Origin: Gerris lacustris
Lineage: Eukaryota > Arthropoda > Insecta > Hemiptera > Gerridae
NCBI GenBank assembly: GCA_951217055.1
Contig: OX578280.1
Span: forward strand, 59,420,633 to 59,484,632
DNA: 64,000 nucleotides
Direction of reading: 5' to 3'
The notes under the pieces are model-generated. The model was given only the letters and a program-made list of their open reading frames with translations. It was not told where the DNA came from and ran no database searches. Shown piece by piece: positions 26,709-38,401 of this stretch (positions are counted from its first letter, which is position 1; each line of letters begins with the position of its first letter). A program made the position numbers and the translations under genes.

Positions 26709-29267
26709 AGTGAATTACAATGACTTCTTGATTACAAACTAAACACGTATCCAATGCCAGTCTATTTGTGTAAACAATAAATCCAAGAAGTTTATATTAG
26801 ATATAAATAAGTTATCTATTCAGGTTTTAGCTTTCTTATATGCGATGTATAAATAGACAGAAAGTATGGTGCAAAAATATATTTTGTGATTTCAATGAAT
26901 TTTTACGTCCCCCCCCCCCCCCTTTAGTACAAAAAAGATTTTTTTATAAATGTCTGTATAGTCTGTAGTCTGTAGTCAGGCCCCAATTTAAGGATTTAGT
27001 CTTTTGACAAGGGGAGGGGGGGGAGTTGTTTTTGATGGCCACAGAGTCGGCGAGCAGATCAATTTTGAGGTTCCAAATTCGTCACCGCTCTTCTTAATCC
27101 GGCGCCCAAGGCAAATGCCCAGTCTGCCCACTTCTTCTATAGTCTTAATCCGTTGGCTGTAGTCAGTGATGACGCGTAGAGCTTAATATATCGGGTTGAT
27201 TTCGATTAAATTTAGCGTACATTACGTGCTCAGAAAAATCATACTCCGTTGTAAAATCGGGAAATTAATTTTAGCTCTAAATTAAGGGCCACTGTTAAGG
27301 AAAAATTCTGAAATATACGTACGTGAAATAGTTATTTATGTAACTAGGTTGCAAATTGGAATTTTGCTGACAAGTTTTTAAGTTATAGTTTCGAGCCGAA
27401 GGCGAGGATAGTTTAAACAAATTTACTGCAGAGGCGAAGCTGAGGCAGGTAAATGTTAATTACCTGCTAAGGTGTAACCGAAGCAGGTAATCTTTAAAAG
27501 AGTCAGGAATGTTTCCTTTGCTGCATAGTTACATACAATTGTATCTACTAACGGCAGAAAAATAACTCTAATATTATAACTATAAACATTATTATAATCC
27601 CTTTTTAATATATAAAATATTTAGAGAAATTAAAGTTCTAAAAAAACGAAAGTTTAAGTCATCAAGAAAACAAAAAAAAGGCAAAACAAATTCAGTGTTG
27701 CCACTTTTTTTAATAACAGCTGTTTTTCATCTCAATTTTTGACATTTTTATGTTATGGAACATACATAAAACATTTTGACATTTTTAGGCTATGGAACAT
27801 ACCTCAAAAAGCATTATGTTACCTAAAAACTCAGAAAACATAAAGTTTTATGTTAACTAAGAACTCAGTGACAGGGATTCAGAAACCTATATGAGGTTTG
27901 TAATCCAGTTGACAGCTGTAGGACCTTCCCCTACCGCGGACTCGAATGTAACCGAGGACGGGACGTGTAGGTTCGGCTGCCTTCGGTTATCCCCCACTCT
28001 ATAGCCTGTAGCCCAGCGCTCTTCTACTCTACTACACTTAGTAAAGTTTAGTCCAGTGCAGCAGTTCTCAACCCACGTACCCCTTTTTGTGTAATAAACT
28101 GTGGGTATCCTCTAAAAACAATCCCTTATTTTTACAAATACTATTTACTTTAGATGAAGTGTTGTTACACTACTGCTAATATTGCAACATCGTAGAAACA
28201 GCTGTAAATAGGTCATTTACTTTACTTACGCACATAAACTCGAAAAACGACATCAAAAAGCGTTACATAAAAATGTCTCACTGTCTTGCAGACTCGTATG
28301 TATTTATATATATCTATACAAGCGTCTGCAGGTATGATCATGATGAAAAATTGCACACTTGACTATCAGAACGAGGTCACGGGACAGGTGTAAGGGCTAT
28401 AACAGTCACATTAATATATACTCTTCATATTAATCAATTTATTTCTTTTTCCCCCGTTTTTTTAAATTTGTTAAAATTGTTTTGAATTTTGACATGAATT
28501 AAAATTTCAATTTAGCAAAATTTAAAGAGCTCAGACGGTTGAATTTAATCGAGGGCTATCTGCGGGCTACTTTCGACAAACCATCAAAATTGCTTTAAGT
28601 ACTTTTGAAGTTGTAGGTGTAAATAAATGTATGATTGTGTGCATATAGAAGAGAAACAAATGGGCGCAGAAGATTGAAACTTATACAGGACCAACAATGT
28701 GCTAATTATGACCTACCACATAGTTTTCATTAAAATCGGACGACTAGTTTTTATATGTTGGTTCGCAAAAACTGAGCGACAGACCGACAGATAGACACGG
28801 AACCAAAAATGCTCGCTGATATCTAAAACGGATTTTTGTCTTGGAATTTTTGAAATCGGAGACCTATAAATATTTAGTTTTTCAGAACGATCACATAGAT
28901 TCCGTTACCTTTGGTAAGCTCGGACGAAAAATTAAAATTTCTTCTTAATTTATTTCCCATTTTTTTACATTAATTACTTCAAATTGGATAAGAAAACCGT
29001 TATTTTAAATGCATTTCGTGACTGTATTGTAAACATCATTATTTTTGTTTAATATTTTTTGTTGTGAATTATACTAAAAGGAAACACACTTTCTTTTTGT
29101 TTACAAACTAATTATTAAATAGATGACAAATTCACGGTGATAACAAATAATTATTTACTAATTTCTAATCTTATAAAAGAGTTATTAAATTGGTTTTATA
29201 TATAGTTAATGATTTAATATTATATAGTTTCTTTCATTATTCTTGAAACGTTTATTCCTTATACAAT

Positions 29268-30957
29268 ATGATGTGCCATTTGTTTCTGTTACTATGTCTG
29301 ATGGTGCTGGTTATATTTCTGGTATGCAATTTTATCAAATTTTTATTACCTATCAATTGAGTTAAGTGTTAGAGCATTAACTAGGGCTGGGACATTGATG
29401 TCGATGTATCGATAACATCGATATTGATCTTTCAATGTATCGGACAACATCGATGTTTTCCTGAAACATCGATATGATCGATGTTATCGACCCCCAAAAG
29501 CCATCGATGGGGATTTTTTAAACCAGCGACCTTTTTTTTTTTGCTCGTTGGGTAGGAAGATCGATGTCGATGTATCAAAAACATCGATGTTTAGCTATCG
29601 ATGTCCCAACCCTAGCATTAACTAAAGCGTTTCTCTGAGCTTAGAAAATATCAGCTCTAATTATGGCCAGATTAGAGCATGCCTGAGTTTTTATATAACC
29701 AGGATTCTAAAAATCCCAATAAATTTTCGACAATCACAAACGATTTTATAGTTTTACATCGTACATTTATTTTAATACCTTTGTTTATATAACCAACATT
29801 TTCAAACCAAAAATCCCAGATTCTTAAATCCGAAGAATTTATGCCTCTTTTGTTCAAACGATCTATATTTTTTCAGTTCTATATCTTTAATTTATTTTAT
29901 TTACATACGTTAATGAGAGGGGTTCAACATTTTCAAACTTTAATCCCAAAATATTTTATTATGGAAAATGTATACAATTTTAAACAATCTAGATTTTAAA
30001 TTTACTTTATTATTTATATTTTTACGAGACTTAATCCAAAATTTTAAACTTAAATAAATTTAAGGCGATTCTGTGTAAAAAGTTATTAGGCACTTCGCTT
30101 TAGACTGTTACTCCCCTTATAAGAAAACTGAAGGGAGTAACAATCTAAAGAAGGTGTACGAAATGTTTTTCTTTAAACTGTTACTCACCTTATAAAAAAC
30201 AGAAGTGTCATATTACTATGTCTCAAAAAGTGCATTGGACTAAACAACCCTTTGTCTTAATATTTATTTAGACAAAGGAATGTAGAAACACAATACTTAA
30301 AATAGTAAACATGCAATTCTGCCTATTTTAAACACAATACTCTGAATAGTAAACATGCAATTCTGCCTATTTAAAACACAATACTCAGAATAGTAAACAT
30401 ACAATTCTACCTATTTTAAACACAATACTTAGAATATAGAATAGACATGCAATTCTACCTATTCTAAACACAATACTTAAAATAATTATCATGCAATGCT
30501 CCCTATTTCAAACACAATACTTAAAATAGTTAACATTCAATTCGCCCTATTTTAAACAAAATACTTAGAATAGTAATCATGCAATTCTACCTATTTTAAA
30601 CACAATACTTAGAATATAGAATAGACATGCAATTCTACCTATTCTAAACACAATACTTAAAATAATTATCATGCAATGCTCCCTATTTCAAACACAATAC
30701 TTAAAATAGTTAACATTCAATTCGCCCTATTTTAAACAAAATACTTAGAATAGTAATCATGCAATTCTACCTATTTTAAACACAATACTTAGAATAGTAT
30801 ACATGCGATTCTCCCTATTTAAAAAAAAACATAAAAAATAGCAACCGGATCATTTTATCTATTATAATTTTATTGATTATCTTTTGTTTAGGTTGAAGTT
30901 GAAAGTCGTGGTGGTATGTTTCATCATCGTTATAACTTTGATCGTCGTAATAAGTGA
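29268..30957 (+). CDS. Two-exon secreted short His/Arg peptide (A2)
   Basis: Exon 1 (29268-29321) encodes MMCHLFLLLCLMVLVIFL, donor CTG|GTATGC as in A1. Exon 2 (30892-30957) follows TTTTGTTTAG and encodes VEVESRGGMFHHRYN and then FDRRNK. The product is 39 residues. The bridge VEVESRG is identical to A1, but the payload is 21 codons rather than 46 and lacks the Pro-rich repeats, although flanking DNA is well conserved on both sides. ATTAAA at 30977-30982 could serve as poly(A) signal. The 1.57-kb intron contains the hAT MITE and the 44-bp minisatellite. It may be a functional short cationic peptide or an internally deleted copy. Confidence 0.7.
29382..29614. mobile_element. hAT-type MITE (233 bp), A2 copy
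   Basis: TAGGGCTGGGACAT and ATGTCCCAACCCTA ends, with GCATTAAC duplicated at 29374-29381 and 29615-29622. The interior is rich in ATCGATGT repeats. The same site is occupied in A1, so the insertion predates the duplication. Confidence 0.85.
30116..30290. repeat. GTTACTCCCC-family MITE fragments
   Basis: A 27-bp mini-copy (30116-30142) whose two ends are almost adjacent, and a half element from 30178 to about 30290 lacking its right end. Confidence 0.6.
30283..30820. repeat. ~44-bp minisatellite, A2 copy, with 180-bp higher-order repeat
   Basis: Same unit as 21053-21405. The segment 30421-30600 is repeated almost exactly as 30601-30780, four basic units duplicated together. Confidence 0.9.
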
Positions 30958-31151
30958 AGAATCATTTGATAATGTTATTAAAACCTTCATCAAATCCCTT
31001 TTCCCCATTTCTAAGTTTGTCCTTGGTAAAGCATCAATTAAACATTTTGAGGTGAAAATGGCCTCTTTGGCACTATCGTTCCCTATATTGTCCTTAATGA
31101 ATAACAGTTAAAACTTTAGATGGAAGATAGCTTTAGTTTTTTTTCTAATAA

Positions 31152-32020
31152 TCTAAATATATAAAACTAAGAGTGACAGTGACTGACTGATCACTAATTC
31201 TCCAGCTTCCCATTGACATAGAGATTTGAAATTTGGTACATAAATAGAGTATACCATAAATAGAAAAGTGCGGCTATTTTGATTTCGATATATGGCCACC
31301 ATATTGAATTAAAGCCGCCATCTTAGATTTATTCATATTCTATTATCTCAGCTTCAAGTGGACCTAGAGATATGAATTATGGTACATAGACTTATGGTAG
31401 CTAAAAAAGGAAATTAAAGGTACTATCACTCAACATATGGCCGCAATATTGAATTACAACCGCCATCTTGGATTTAATAACTCTCTATTATCTCAGTTTC
31501 CAGTGGACCTAGAGATTTAAAATTTGGTGCATAGACTTGTGGTAGCAAAATAAGAAAATTTAAGACACTTTCACTTCAACATATGGCCACTGTATTGAAT
31601 TATAACCGCCATCTTGAATTTAATAATACTGTATAATCTAAGCTTCTAGGGGACCTAGATATCTGAAATTTGGTACATAGACCTATGGTAGCTAAAGAAG
31701 AAAATTAAAGGTACTTTCACTTTAACATATGGCCGCCATCTTGGATTTAATCAGATATTATTATCTTAGCTTCCAAATCAGATACTATTATCTTAAGATC
31801 TTAAATTTGGTACATAGACTCATAGTAACTAAAATTGAAAGTAGTATAAAATAGAATAATTGGAAATGCATAAAAAAAAATAATATAACCTACTTTTACT
31901 AAAATATGTACGAAATTATGTAACAATAAAGATATATTAGTTATATTGTTTTAATTATTATTTACACTCAGCGCCAACTTCTAGACGGATAAGGCACGTG
32001 AAGCGCACCGAACCGGCTAG
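31152..32020 (+). mobile_element. Nonautonomous Helitron (869 bp)
   Basis: Starts TCTAAATATATAAAAC after A and ends GGCTAG before T. A terminal hairpin-forming GGCACGTGAAGCGC segment lies about 15 bases before the end. These are Helitron marks, and block A1 has the uninterrupted A/T site at 21832/21833. The interior has 3-4 imperfect ~140-bp repeats (CATATGGCC...GCCATCTTGGATTTAA). No Rep/helicase. Confidence 0.8.
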
Positions 32021-32159
32021 TTTCATCTATACCTCAACACAGGCTTGTAACAAAAAAAAAAACAAAAAAACATTATAATACCTGTTTTATCTTCATTAAC
32101 AAAATCAGCGAAACAAATTAATTTAAATTCAACATAACAATTAAAAATAACTTTTTACA

Positions 32160-33060
32160 AACACTATAGTACGTTTAATAGTAATTTTAAAATAGTATAA
32201 TTCATTAATTATATTTTGGTAAAATTTAATAAAAAGTTTTTCTATTAGTCTTAATGTTCATTGTATCTTTATAATTTTTTATGTGGAAAGCTTCTATAGG
32301 TACACTCTTTTTAAATTATTATTTTCTTTCTCAATTATTTTGGCATTTTCAAACATGTAAGGATAATGAAATATTTTCTTTTTTTCTTATTTACTTCATA
32401 TTTGTGTTATTTATTTGATTTTCATAATTTAGTCTATTATTAAAAGTTTGCCTTGATTCTCCAAAATAAATTTGATCACAATCACCACAAGGATTAAAAT
32501 ACCCAAAACCAATTTCTTATTCGTCAGAGGACTTGACTTCTAATTTACTAAAGAAAGATTTTTCAATTTTATTCCTTGGTTTCATCACTATTTGATTTCC
32601 TATTCCTGTCGCCAAAACTTCATCAATGTTCTCGCCATCATCATCTTAATCAAGACATCATAGGAATATATAGAAATAATTCCAGCATCAATATCGCCGT
32701 ATTTTACTATCATCACAAATCTAACCATGACCACCTCTTTAGTAATCTTCACCTTCATAACCAATTTACAAACATCCTGAACTAATTATACCATCATCAC
32801 CATCACATATGCTTTAGTGGTTTCTACTCTCTACTCCCATCACTAGCATCATAACCAACATACCCCCCCCCCTCCCTTTACCCTATTTTACTAAACCATT
32901 ATCATTATTTTTCTTAATCCCATACTTTTGTTAACTTTATTTACTAATACAATATTGTGAATAAAATATTAAATTTACATAAAATTTATGCAGTCATGTG
33001 TTTCCTTTTTTTATACCTAAGCTATTATCATGAACTAAAAGGCCTGTTCCCCCCCGCAAA
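32160..33060. repeat. 3' flank of peptide gene A2, homologous to 22440-23300
   Basis: Near-identical to the A1 flank, including the CAT-rich unit at 32602-32865. No gene is supported. 33060-33265 is AT-rich and unannotated. Confidence 0.65.
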
Positions 33061-33487
33061 AAAAAATATTTTCCATAAAAATTTGAAACTAACCATGTAA
33101 GACTTTTTCCAGGGGCAATCTAGTTCCAAGATATCGATAAATATAAATTTTATTTAAGTAAAAATCAAAAGCTAAATGTAATAATCACCTCTTATAAATA
33201 ATAACAATAATAATAAATAAAAAAATATCGGGTACGGGGTTCCTCGGAACTTTTCCTCACTTTGGAGGCCACTAAATTGCCTCTCCTGCTTATTATCATT
33301 TTTCAAAAAAGAATTATAAATTATTTTTATTTATTTTATTTCATTTATTAATTATTTGAATTTTGGCGGTATTTTGACAAATGTAAACAAACTTAGTGTA
33401 AACGCACACTTAATGTAAACGCACTAATAAATAATAATTATGTTCACTTATAACTTTTAAACTAATTAATGGAATTTCATCGGGTTT

Positions 33488-35640
33488 TTTTTATGTTTGT
33501 TCCTTATTTTTTACCAGTTTCAACGATATGCTATATGTCAAAATCGTATTTATACTTTTGGTATTATTATCCGTCAAAGTTTCAAAATTAAAAAACCGAT
33601 AACTTCAAAACGGCGGCCAATTTCAAAATGAGGTTCAACAAAGTCAGGTTAGATTAAGTTTAAAATATATTAGTTTAGGTCGTCGGCTGTCGTAACTGCT
33701 CACCCCGGCCATTTGTTCAAACCGATGGTGGGTAGGCTCCTCTCGCTGGTCGAGAGGATACGGAAGTCGGTTTGTTTTTAATTAGGTTTAGATAGTGTTG
33801 TTAAGGTTATTTATTTATTTATTTATGTATCCCTACTGTGATATTAGATAGGTTTAGTTAGGGAGTGAGAGTTAAACACACCTGGGTACTATTCTCAAAC
33901 CGGATGTGCTCCCACAGAATAGCTGGAGGAGGCTCTCACCAAATCTCTGATATTTAGTTTAGTTAGTGTAGGTCGATGATACCAATTCTAGCGACGTTTC
34001 GACCTAGCTGATTGGCTTATCATCAACATCCTGTGATATTAGGCTAGGTCACGTAAATATGTTTTAACTAGGGTTAGGCATTTATTATTAGGTTTAGTCA
34101 GTGTTTAGATTAGGATCGACCACCGTTATCACCACCCCGGCTATTTGTTCAAACCGCGGTGGCTGAGTCTCTCTCTTGGAGAGGCGGTGGCCGAATTTTC
34201 ATGTGATATTAGGCTTTAGTTGTCTTGTCATTAGACTATGGAGACATTAGGCTGCGTTAGGCAGGCCGGCTGCGTCAGGTCTCGTCCCGGTTATATGTTT
34301 CCCTGGAGTCGATTCCGTTCTGAAGCGGCCGTTTTGCCGCCAAGAGACGCAGTCGGAAACTGTTTTGAACTTAGTTGTGTTCTGACCTCACCCTGCAGGA
34401 TTCATAAACATCTTCTGTATTCTACTCACCACCATCTTCTACAGCGTCTCTGGGTGTGAGCGGGTCCTCTGGTGCTGTGTCGAGGCCTCCGCTGGGTCCG
34501 TCGGTCGTTGGAGGGCCTGTTGTGAAGGCTCTTCTTCTATCGGAGGGAGGGGGGCCGGAAGCTCCAGGTGATGGATCGGTGGGTCCGCTGTTGGGGTGGG
34601 TCCCCCTCGGGGTATCTCTCTGGCTCGGGGTGCTGGTGGCCGCCGAACACTTTAAGGCGCATCCTTCTTATCTTCATCGTCACACAGAGAAGTAACTGAC
34701 ATCGATGAATCCTCAGCCTCTTCTTCCTGACTGGAGCAGGAAGTATAGAGGAAGGGTAAGTCTGGGAAACCAAGAGCACACAATCATCATATGAAACGAT
34801 GATGATGTTGTAGCTCTTGGTAGTAATTATTACAGTCACGTCAGGTACTATATGCTCCTTCAAGAATATGGTACCCAAAATGGAGGGTTTTTTCACCGGC
34901 AGGGATTTTAGTGGAGTAAGGGCTACCAGCGTCTGTCTCGGTGTCGGCTGAGCAGTCGGGAAGTAGCTGAATCCCCACACTCAGGGATCCCGGGATCCTG
35001 CGATAGGTCTCGCTATCGAGAGTAGGATAGCGAGGCTCCAGGGTGGCTTAGCTTAGCTTCATACACCCTGGGGCATAAAACATTTGCCCTGCAGGCGCCG
35101 ATGTGTCTTTCCCGCCATTAAAAAAAAACAAAAATTCAAAATGAAATTTGGTGGATTTGTTTGTCATACAGAGAGATACATTCGTGCCAAATTTCAACTC
35201 GATCAAACCGCGTTTCGATTTTTTTAACTTTTTGCAAACTGGGTTTAAGATGGCGGAAAATCGATTTTCCAGGTAGCACAACTACGTGTAAAGAGTGATT
35301 TTTGTACCAAGTTTCACACTCTATAGCTTGAATACTGTGGGAGTTATGCGTGACGCAGACAGACGCACAGACATATAGACTGATATCCAGCTAAAAACCA
35401 CTCAAATCGTCTTAAAAACACCCAACACGGATAATTCCGTTGAAGTCTAGGTTTCGGATTTTTTAGTTGAAAACAACACTTTTCCTTTTATATGCCTTCG
35501 AAGAAGGTGAGGAAAAGTAAAAAACTAAATAGATATAAAAGCACTTTTACATATTTTTAATTATAAATTAATTAAATTGGATATTTGTTCTGTAGTATTA
35601 TTTAATATGTACAAGAAAATTTTGATCGTATTTGTTGGAC
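33488..35640. mobile_element. 2.15-kb GC-richer insertion, unclassified
   Basis: Interrupts the A2 tail. A1 reads straight from CATCGG to CCAATCTTGACG. It contains two copies of a CACCCCGGC(C/T)ATTTGTTCAAACCG module (33700 and 34130), a hammerhead-like motif on the minus strand (33990-34035) and several open frames (34238-34980) without recognised domains. The right part ends AAGGTGAGGAAAAGTAAAAA. Possibly a composite of a retroelement 5' region and another repeat. Confidence 0.5.
33990..34035 (-). ncRNA. Degenerate hammerhead-like motif
   Basis: On the minus strand TTGATGA, a possible stem II, and GTCGAAACGTC occur in the right order, as in Penelope-like tails. I could not pair stem I, so activity is doubtful. 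Confidence 0.3.
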
Positions 35641-36749
35641 CAACCAATCTTGACGTTCATTCGATATTTTAGTACTACTCCTGCACTCTAGCGGTGTAAA
35701 AAAAAATAATCTTACATAAGTTTATTAATATCTCCGCTAGAGATTGCTATAGTCGACATCTTGGGTCCTCACATATCTTTTTATTACTGGTCTTATAATA
35801 TTACTTTGCTTTGTAAGTTTCATCGCACATTTCGGTTTCCCCAATTTCCGTTTTCCCAATTACCCCACTCAAAAATTTAAAAAAAATATATAAATTTTTG
35901 AGTTCACAACATTTTGGCGAATTGCTCATGCGCATATTTAATTTTGAACTTCTGTATATTTTTCCTGTGGTTGGGTAAAAAAGTTGCACTGGGGGCACCA
36001 GTGTTTCAAATTTCAGCTCTTTAGCTTAAACGGTTCGGGCCCTATGAACCAAAGAGCGACGGACAGACGGACACATCACCCTCGGCATAAGGGTTTTAAG
36101 AAGAATCTACAAAATCCTAAAAACAGTTTCTGACTCGGCAAATACGTACCACAAAAAGGTAAAAATTTAAAAAGAGGCTAAAATTAAATGCAGTGTCGTA
36201 TACAAATTTGTATCCATCGCTTGATTTAAGTTTGTGGTGTGTTAAAATGTTATTAAATTTAAACGTGTAGAGTGATTTGAGAAAGAGAATAGAGGGGACA
36301 GACAAACAATATATACTTGCACTGGATAAATTAGACCTTGTAGAACTTACTTGGACAGTGGGAAACTTGGCTAAACCTATGATCTCACCACTTTTTTCGC
36401 GTGACTCGGCTTATTGTTGGTGTTGGAATTGTGTTTTTGTTGGGATCTAGTTTTATTTCTATTTCACCTAGGCAATCTTTACATGCCATACAACCTTCTG
36501 TGAGTGTTTATAATTTCTGTTTCCTCTAAGAATCTTGTCATTAATAGCTAGTGGATCCTAAATCGTTAATGATGAAAGATCTCCTCTCCTTCGTTAACAA
36601 AACTAGGACAGTTGAAGGCATGTCAGTGGTTTCGGGTATTCTGGGGAGTTAGGCAATAAGGATCCCATAGTGGCCAGGCCAGTCATCTCTGCCTATTGCA
36701 ACGACAATATGTTTTTAAAATGCTAATAAAATTTAGCATTCTCCAAATG

Positions 36750-36870
36750 GCATTTCCATCAATTTCCATATAGTATTTAACATCAATTTCAATATGGCAT
36801 TTCCATAAATTTCCATATGGCATTTCCATCAATTTCCATACATTTCCTTATGGTATTTAACATCAATTTC
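36750..36870. repeat. Short tandem repeat CATTTCCAT(C/A)AATTTCCATATGG
   Basis: About five imperfect copies of a 27-30-bp unit. Between 35777 and 36750 no gene was found. 36330-36660 resembles the flanks of the C-block genes (TCTCCTCTCC motif). Confidence 0.7.
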
Positions 36871-37590
36871 CATATGGTATAAATTGTTATTTTTAAGCAT
36901 ATTTATACTACCGTGAATGAATAATATTTGATTCTATTTTCAAGTTTAGTTATTATATTGATCTTGACTAACAGACAGACATGTAACTATACAAATATTC
37001 CCTGACTTCTGAAACGGATTTTTGTCCAGGAATATTTGAATTCGGAGAAATAAATAAATTAGTCATTAAGAATTCCCACATTGCTTTCGTTATCTTTAGT
37101 GAGCTTGGAAAAATTAATTAAGAAAGTATTTAAAACTATAGTAAAATAATGAAAACATTTAATCAGGTTAAAGGATATATTTTTATTCTTGTTATAGTGA
37201 AAACATAGTATATTTGCTGAATACTAGTTTATAATCTGAAGTTTTTAATGTCGAAGAATTATCTATTTTCTTTGAATGGTAGTATGTTCTACGAGAAACG
37301 TGATAGGCATGCAGAGAAGTTGATCAGTTTATCTGAAAAAAAAATGTACATGATTACTTCGCTGATTAAAAAGCAACAATTTTTAGGTAAATTGGAAATT
37401 ATGATCTTAATCTTGTATATATATACTTTTATAATTTTGGTAAATTCCCACTGTAATCAAGGAGGATAAATCAAAAACACACATTATCTATCAATTTGAT
37501 CCTTTTTAAATTCAAATTTTTAAGTTTTTGGTAGTACATATTCATAACACGGAAAGATTAAATTTTACTTTAAATCAAATTATAATTAGC

Positions 37591-37711
37591 AATAACTACG
37601 GGAGACATGCAGAGAAAAATAGACCCCCGCACCGGGGCTCGATCCACGGGTCCCTTGGTTCGAGTGCCGGTGCGGGGGTCTATTTTTCGCTGCATGTCTC
37701 CCGTAGTTATT
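37591..37711. repeat. Head-to-head SINE palindrome
   Basis: AATAACTACGGGAGACATGC (37591 on) is mirrored by GCATGTCTCCCGTAGTTATT (to 37711), with GC-rich inner arms GACCCCCGCACCGG and CCGGTGCGGGGGTC. The arms are two opposing copies of SINE family 2. Confidence 0.75.
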
Positions 37712-38020
37712 GAAGGACCCGTGGTTCAAGTCCCGGTGCGGGGGTCTATTTTTCTCTGTATGCCCCCGGAGTTTTTTTTTTTTTTTTCTTTTTTTTGGGT
37801 TTTAGTCCCGATCAACTGCCAGGGTTATTACAGGACGGGGGTTATCCGGCCACTTTACTCATCTAATCGATGAGATCATCAGTGTGAAAACATGTCTTAC
37901 CCAGCTGGGATTCGAACTCACAGCCGGGGTTTAGACCTTGGTTTCAGAGTCGAGTGCGCTAACCCCTCGGCTACACCGGCCCGTTGTTATTGATAATTAT
38001 AATTTGATTTAAACTTTTTA
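37712..38020 (+). repeat. SINE family 2 copy split by SINE family 1
   Basis: The plus-strand piece GGACCCGTGGTTCAAGTCCC...TCTCTGTATGCCCCCGGAG (37712-37771) resumes at 37984 with GTTATTGATAATTATAATTTG. The break is filled by the SINE at 37772-37983. Confidence 0.65.
37772..37983 (-). mobile_element. tRNA-derived SINE family 1, full length with poly(A)
   Basis: Read on the minus strand: GGCCGGTGTAGCCGAGGGG, an A box (37956-37973), a B box GAGTTCGAATCCC (37907-37919), a tRNA-unrelated body, then an A-rich tail corresponding to the T tract at 37772-37797. The head resembles a class II tRNA with TAGCCGAGNGG. Confidence 0.85.
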
Positions 38021-38401
38021 AGCTTACTACATTTGTTAATTAGCCTCTGTAAATGAAGTTAATAAATAAATTTAAAGAATATCATATTAATTAATGCAAA
38101 TCCCCACCCACATGTTTTGATATAAGTGAGAGACCATGCGTATATATTATGATTGTCAAGTTTTGAGGTTTTTAATAGATTTAATAAATATGATTAATCG
38201 TTTTTTGTCGTATGTTAATAATAATTGTATTGCATTTAAAAAAGAAGTACAACATTTAATCCTAAATAGATAATTATGAATTACCTGTAGGATAATCATT
38301 TCAATCTGCAAGTAATATTGAGTTTGTTGTTGTATTAGGGAGTTTGTTGTTCTATTGGGACGTTTGTTGTTCTATTGAATTTATTTTTCTATCATCTCCA
38401 T

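Larger units (their letters stand above)
26630..35776. repeat. Tandem segmental duplication, copy A2
   Basis: Second copy of the A unit. It carries its own peptide gene, a Helitron (31152-32020) and a 2.15-kb insertion (33488-35640), none of which is in A1, and lacks the mariner-like foldback and two of the A1 minisatellites. Confidence 0.8.

Noticed and set aside
34238..34980. Several overlapping frames in the GC-richer insertion
   Set aside because: Frames are expected by chance at this composition; no domain, and repeated modules suggest noncoding mobile DNA.
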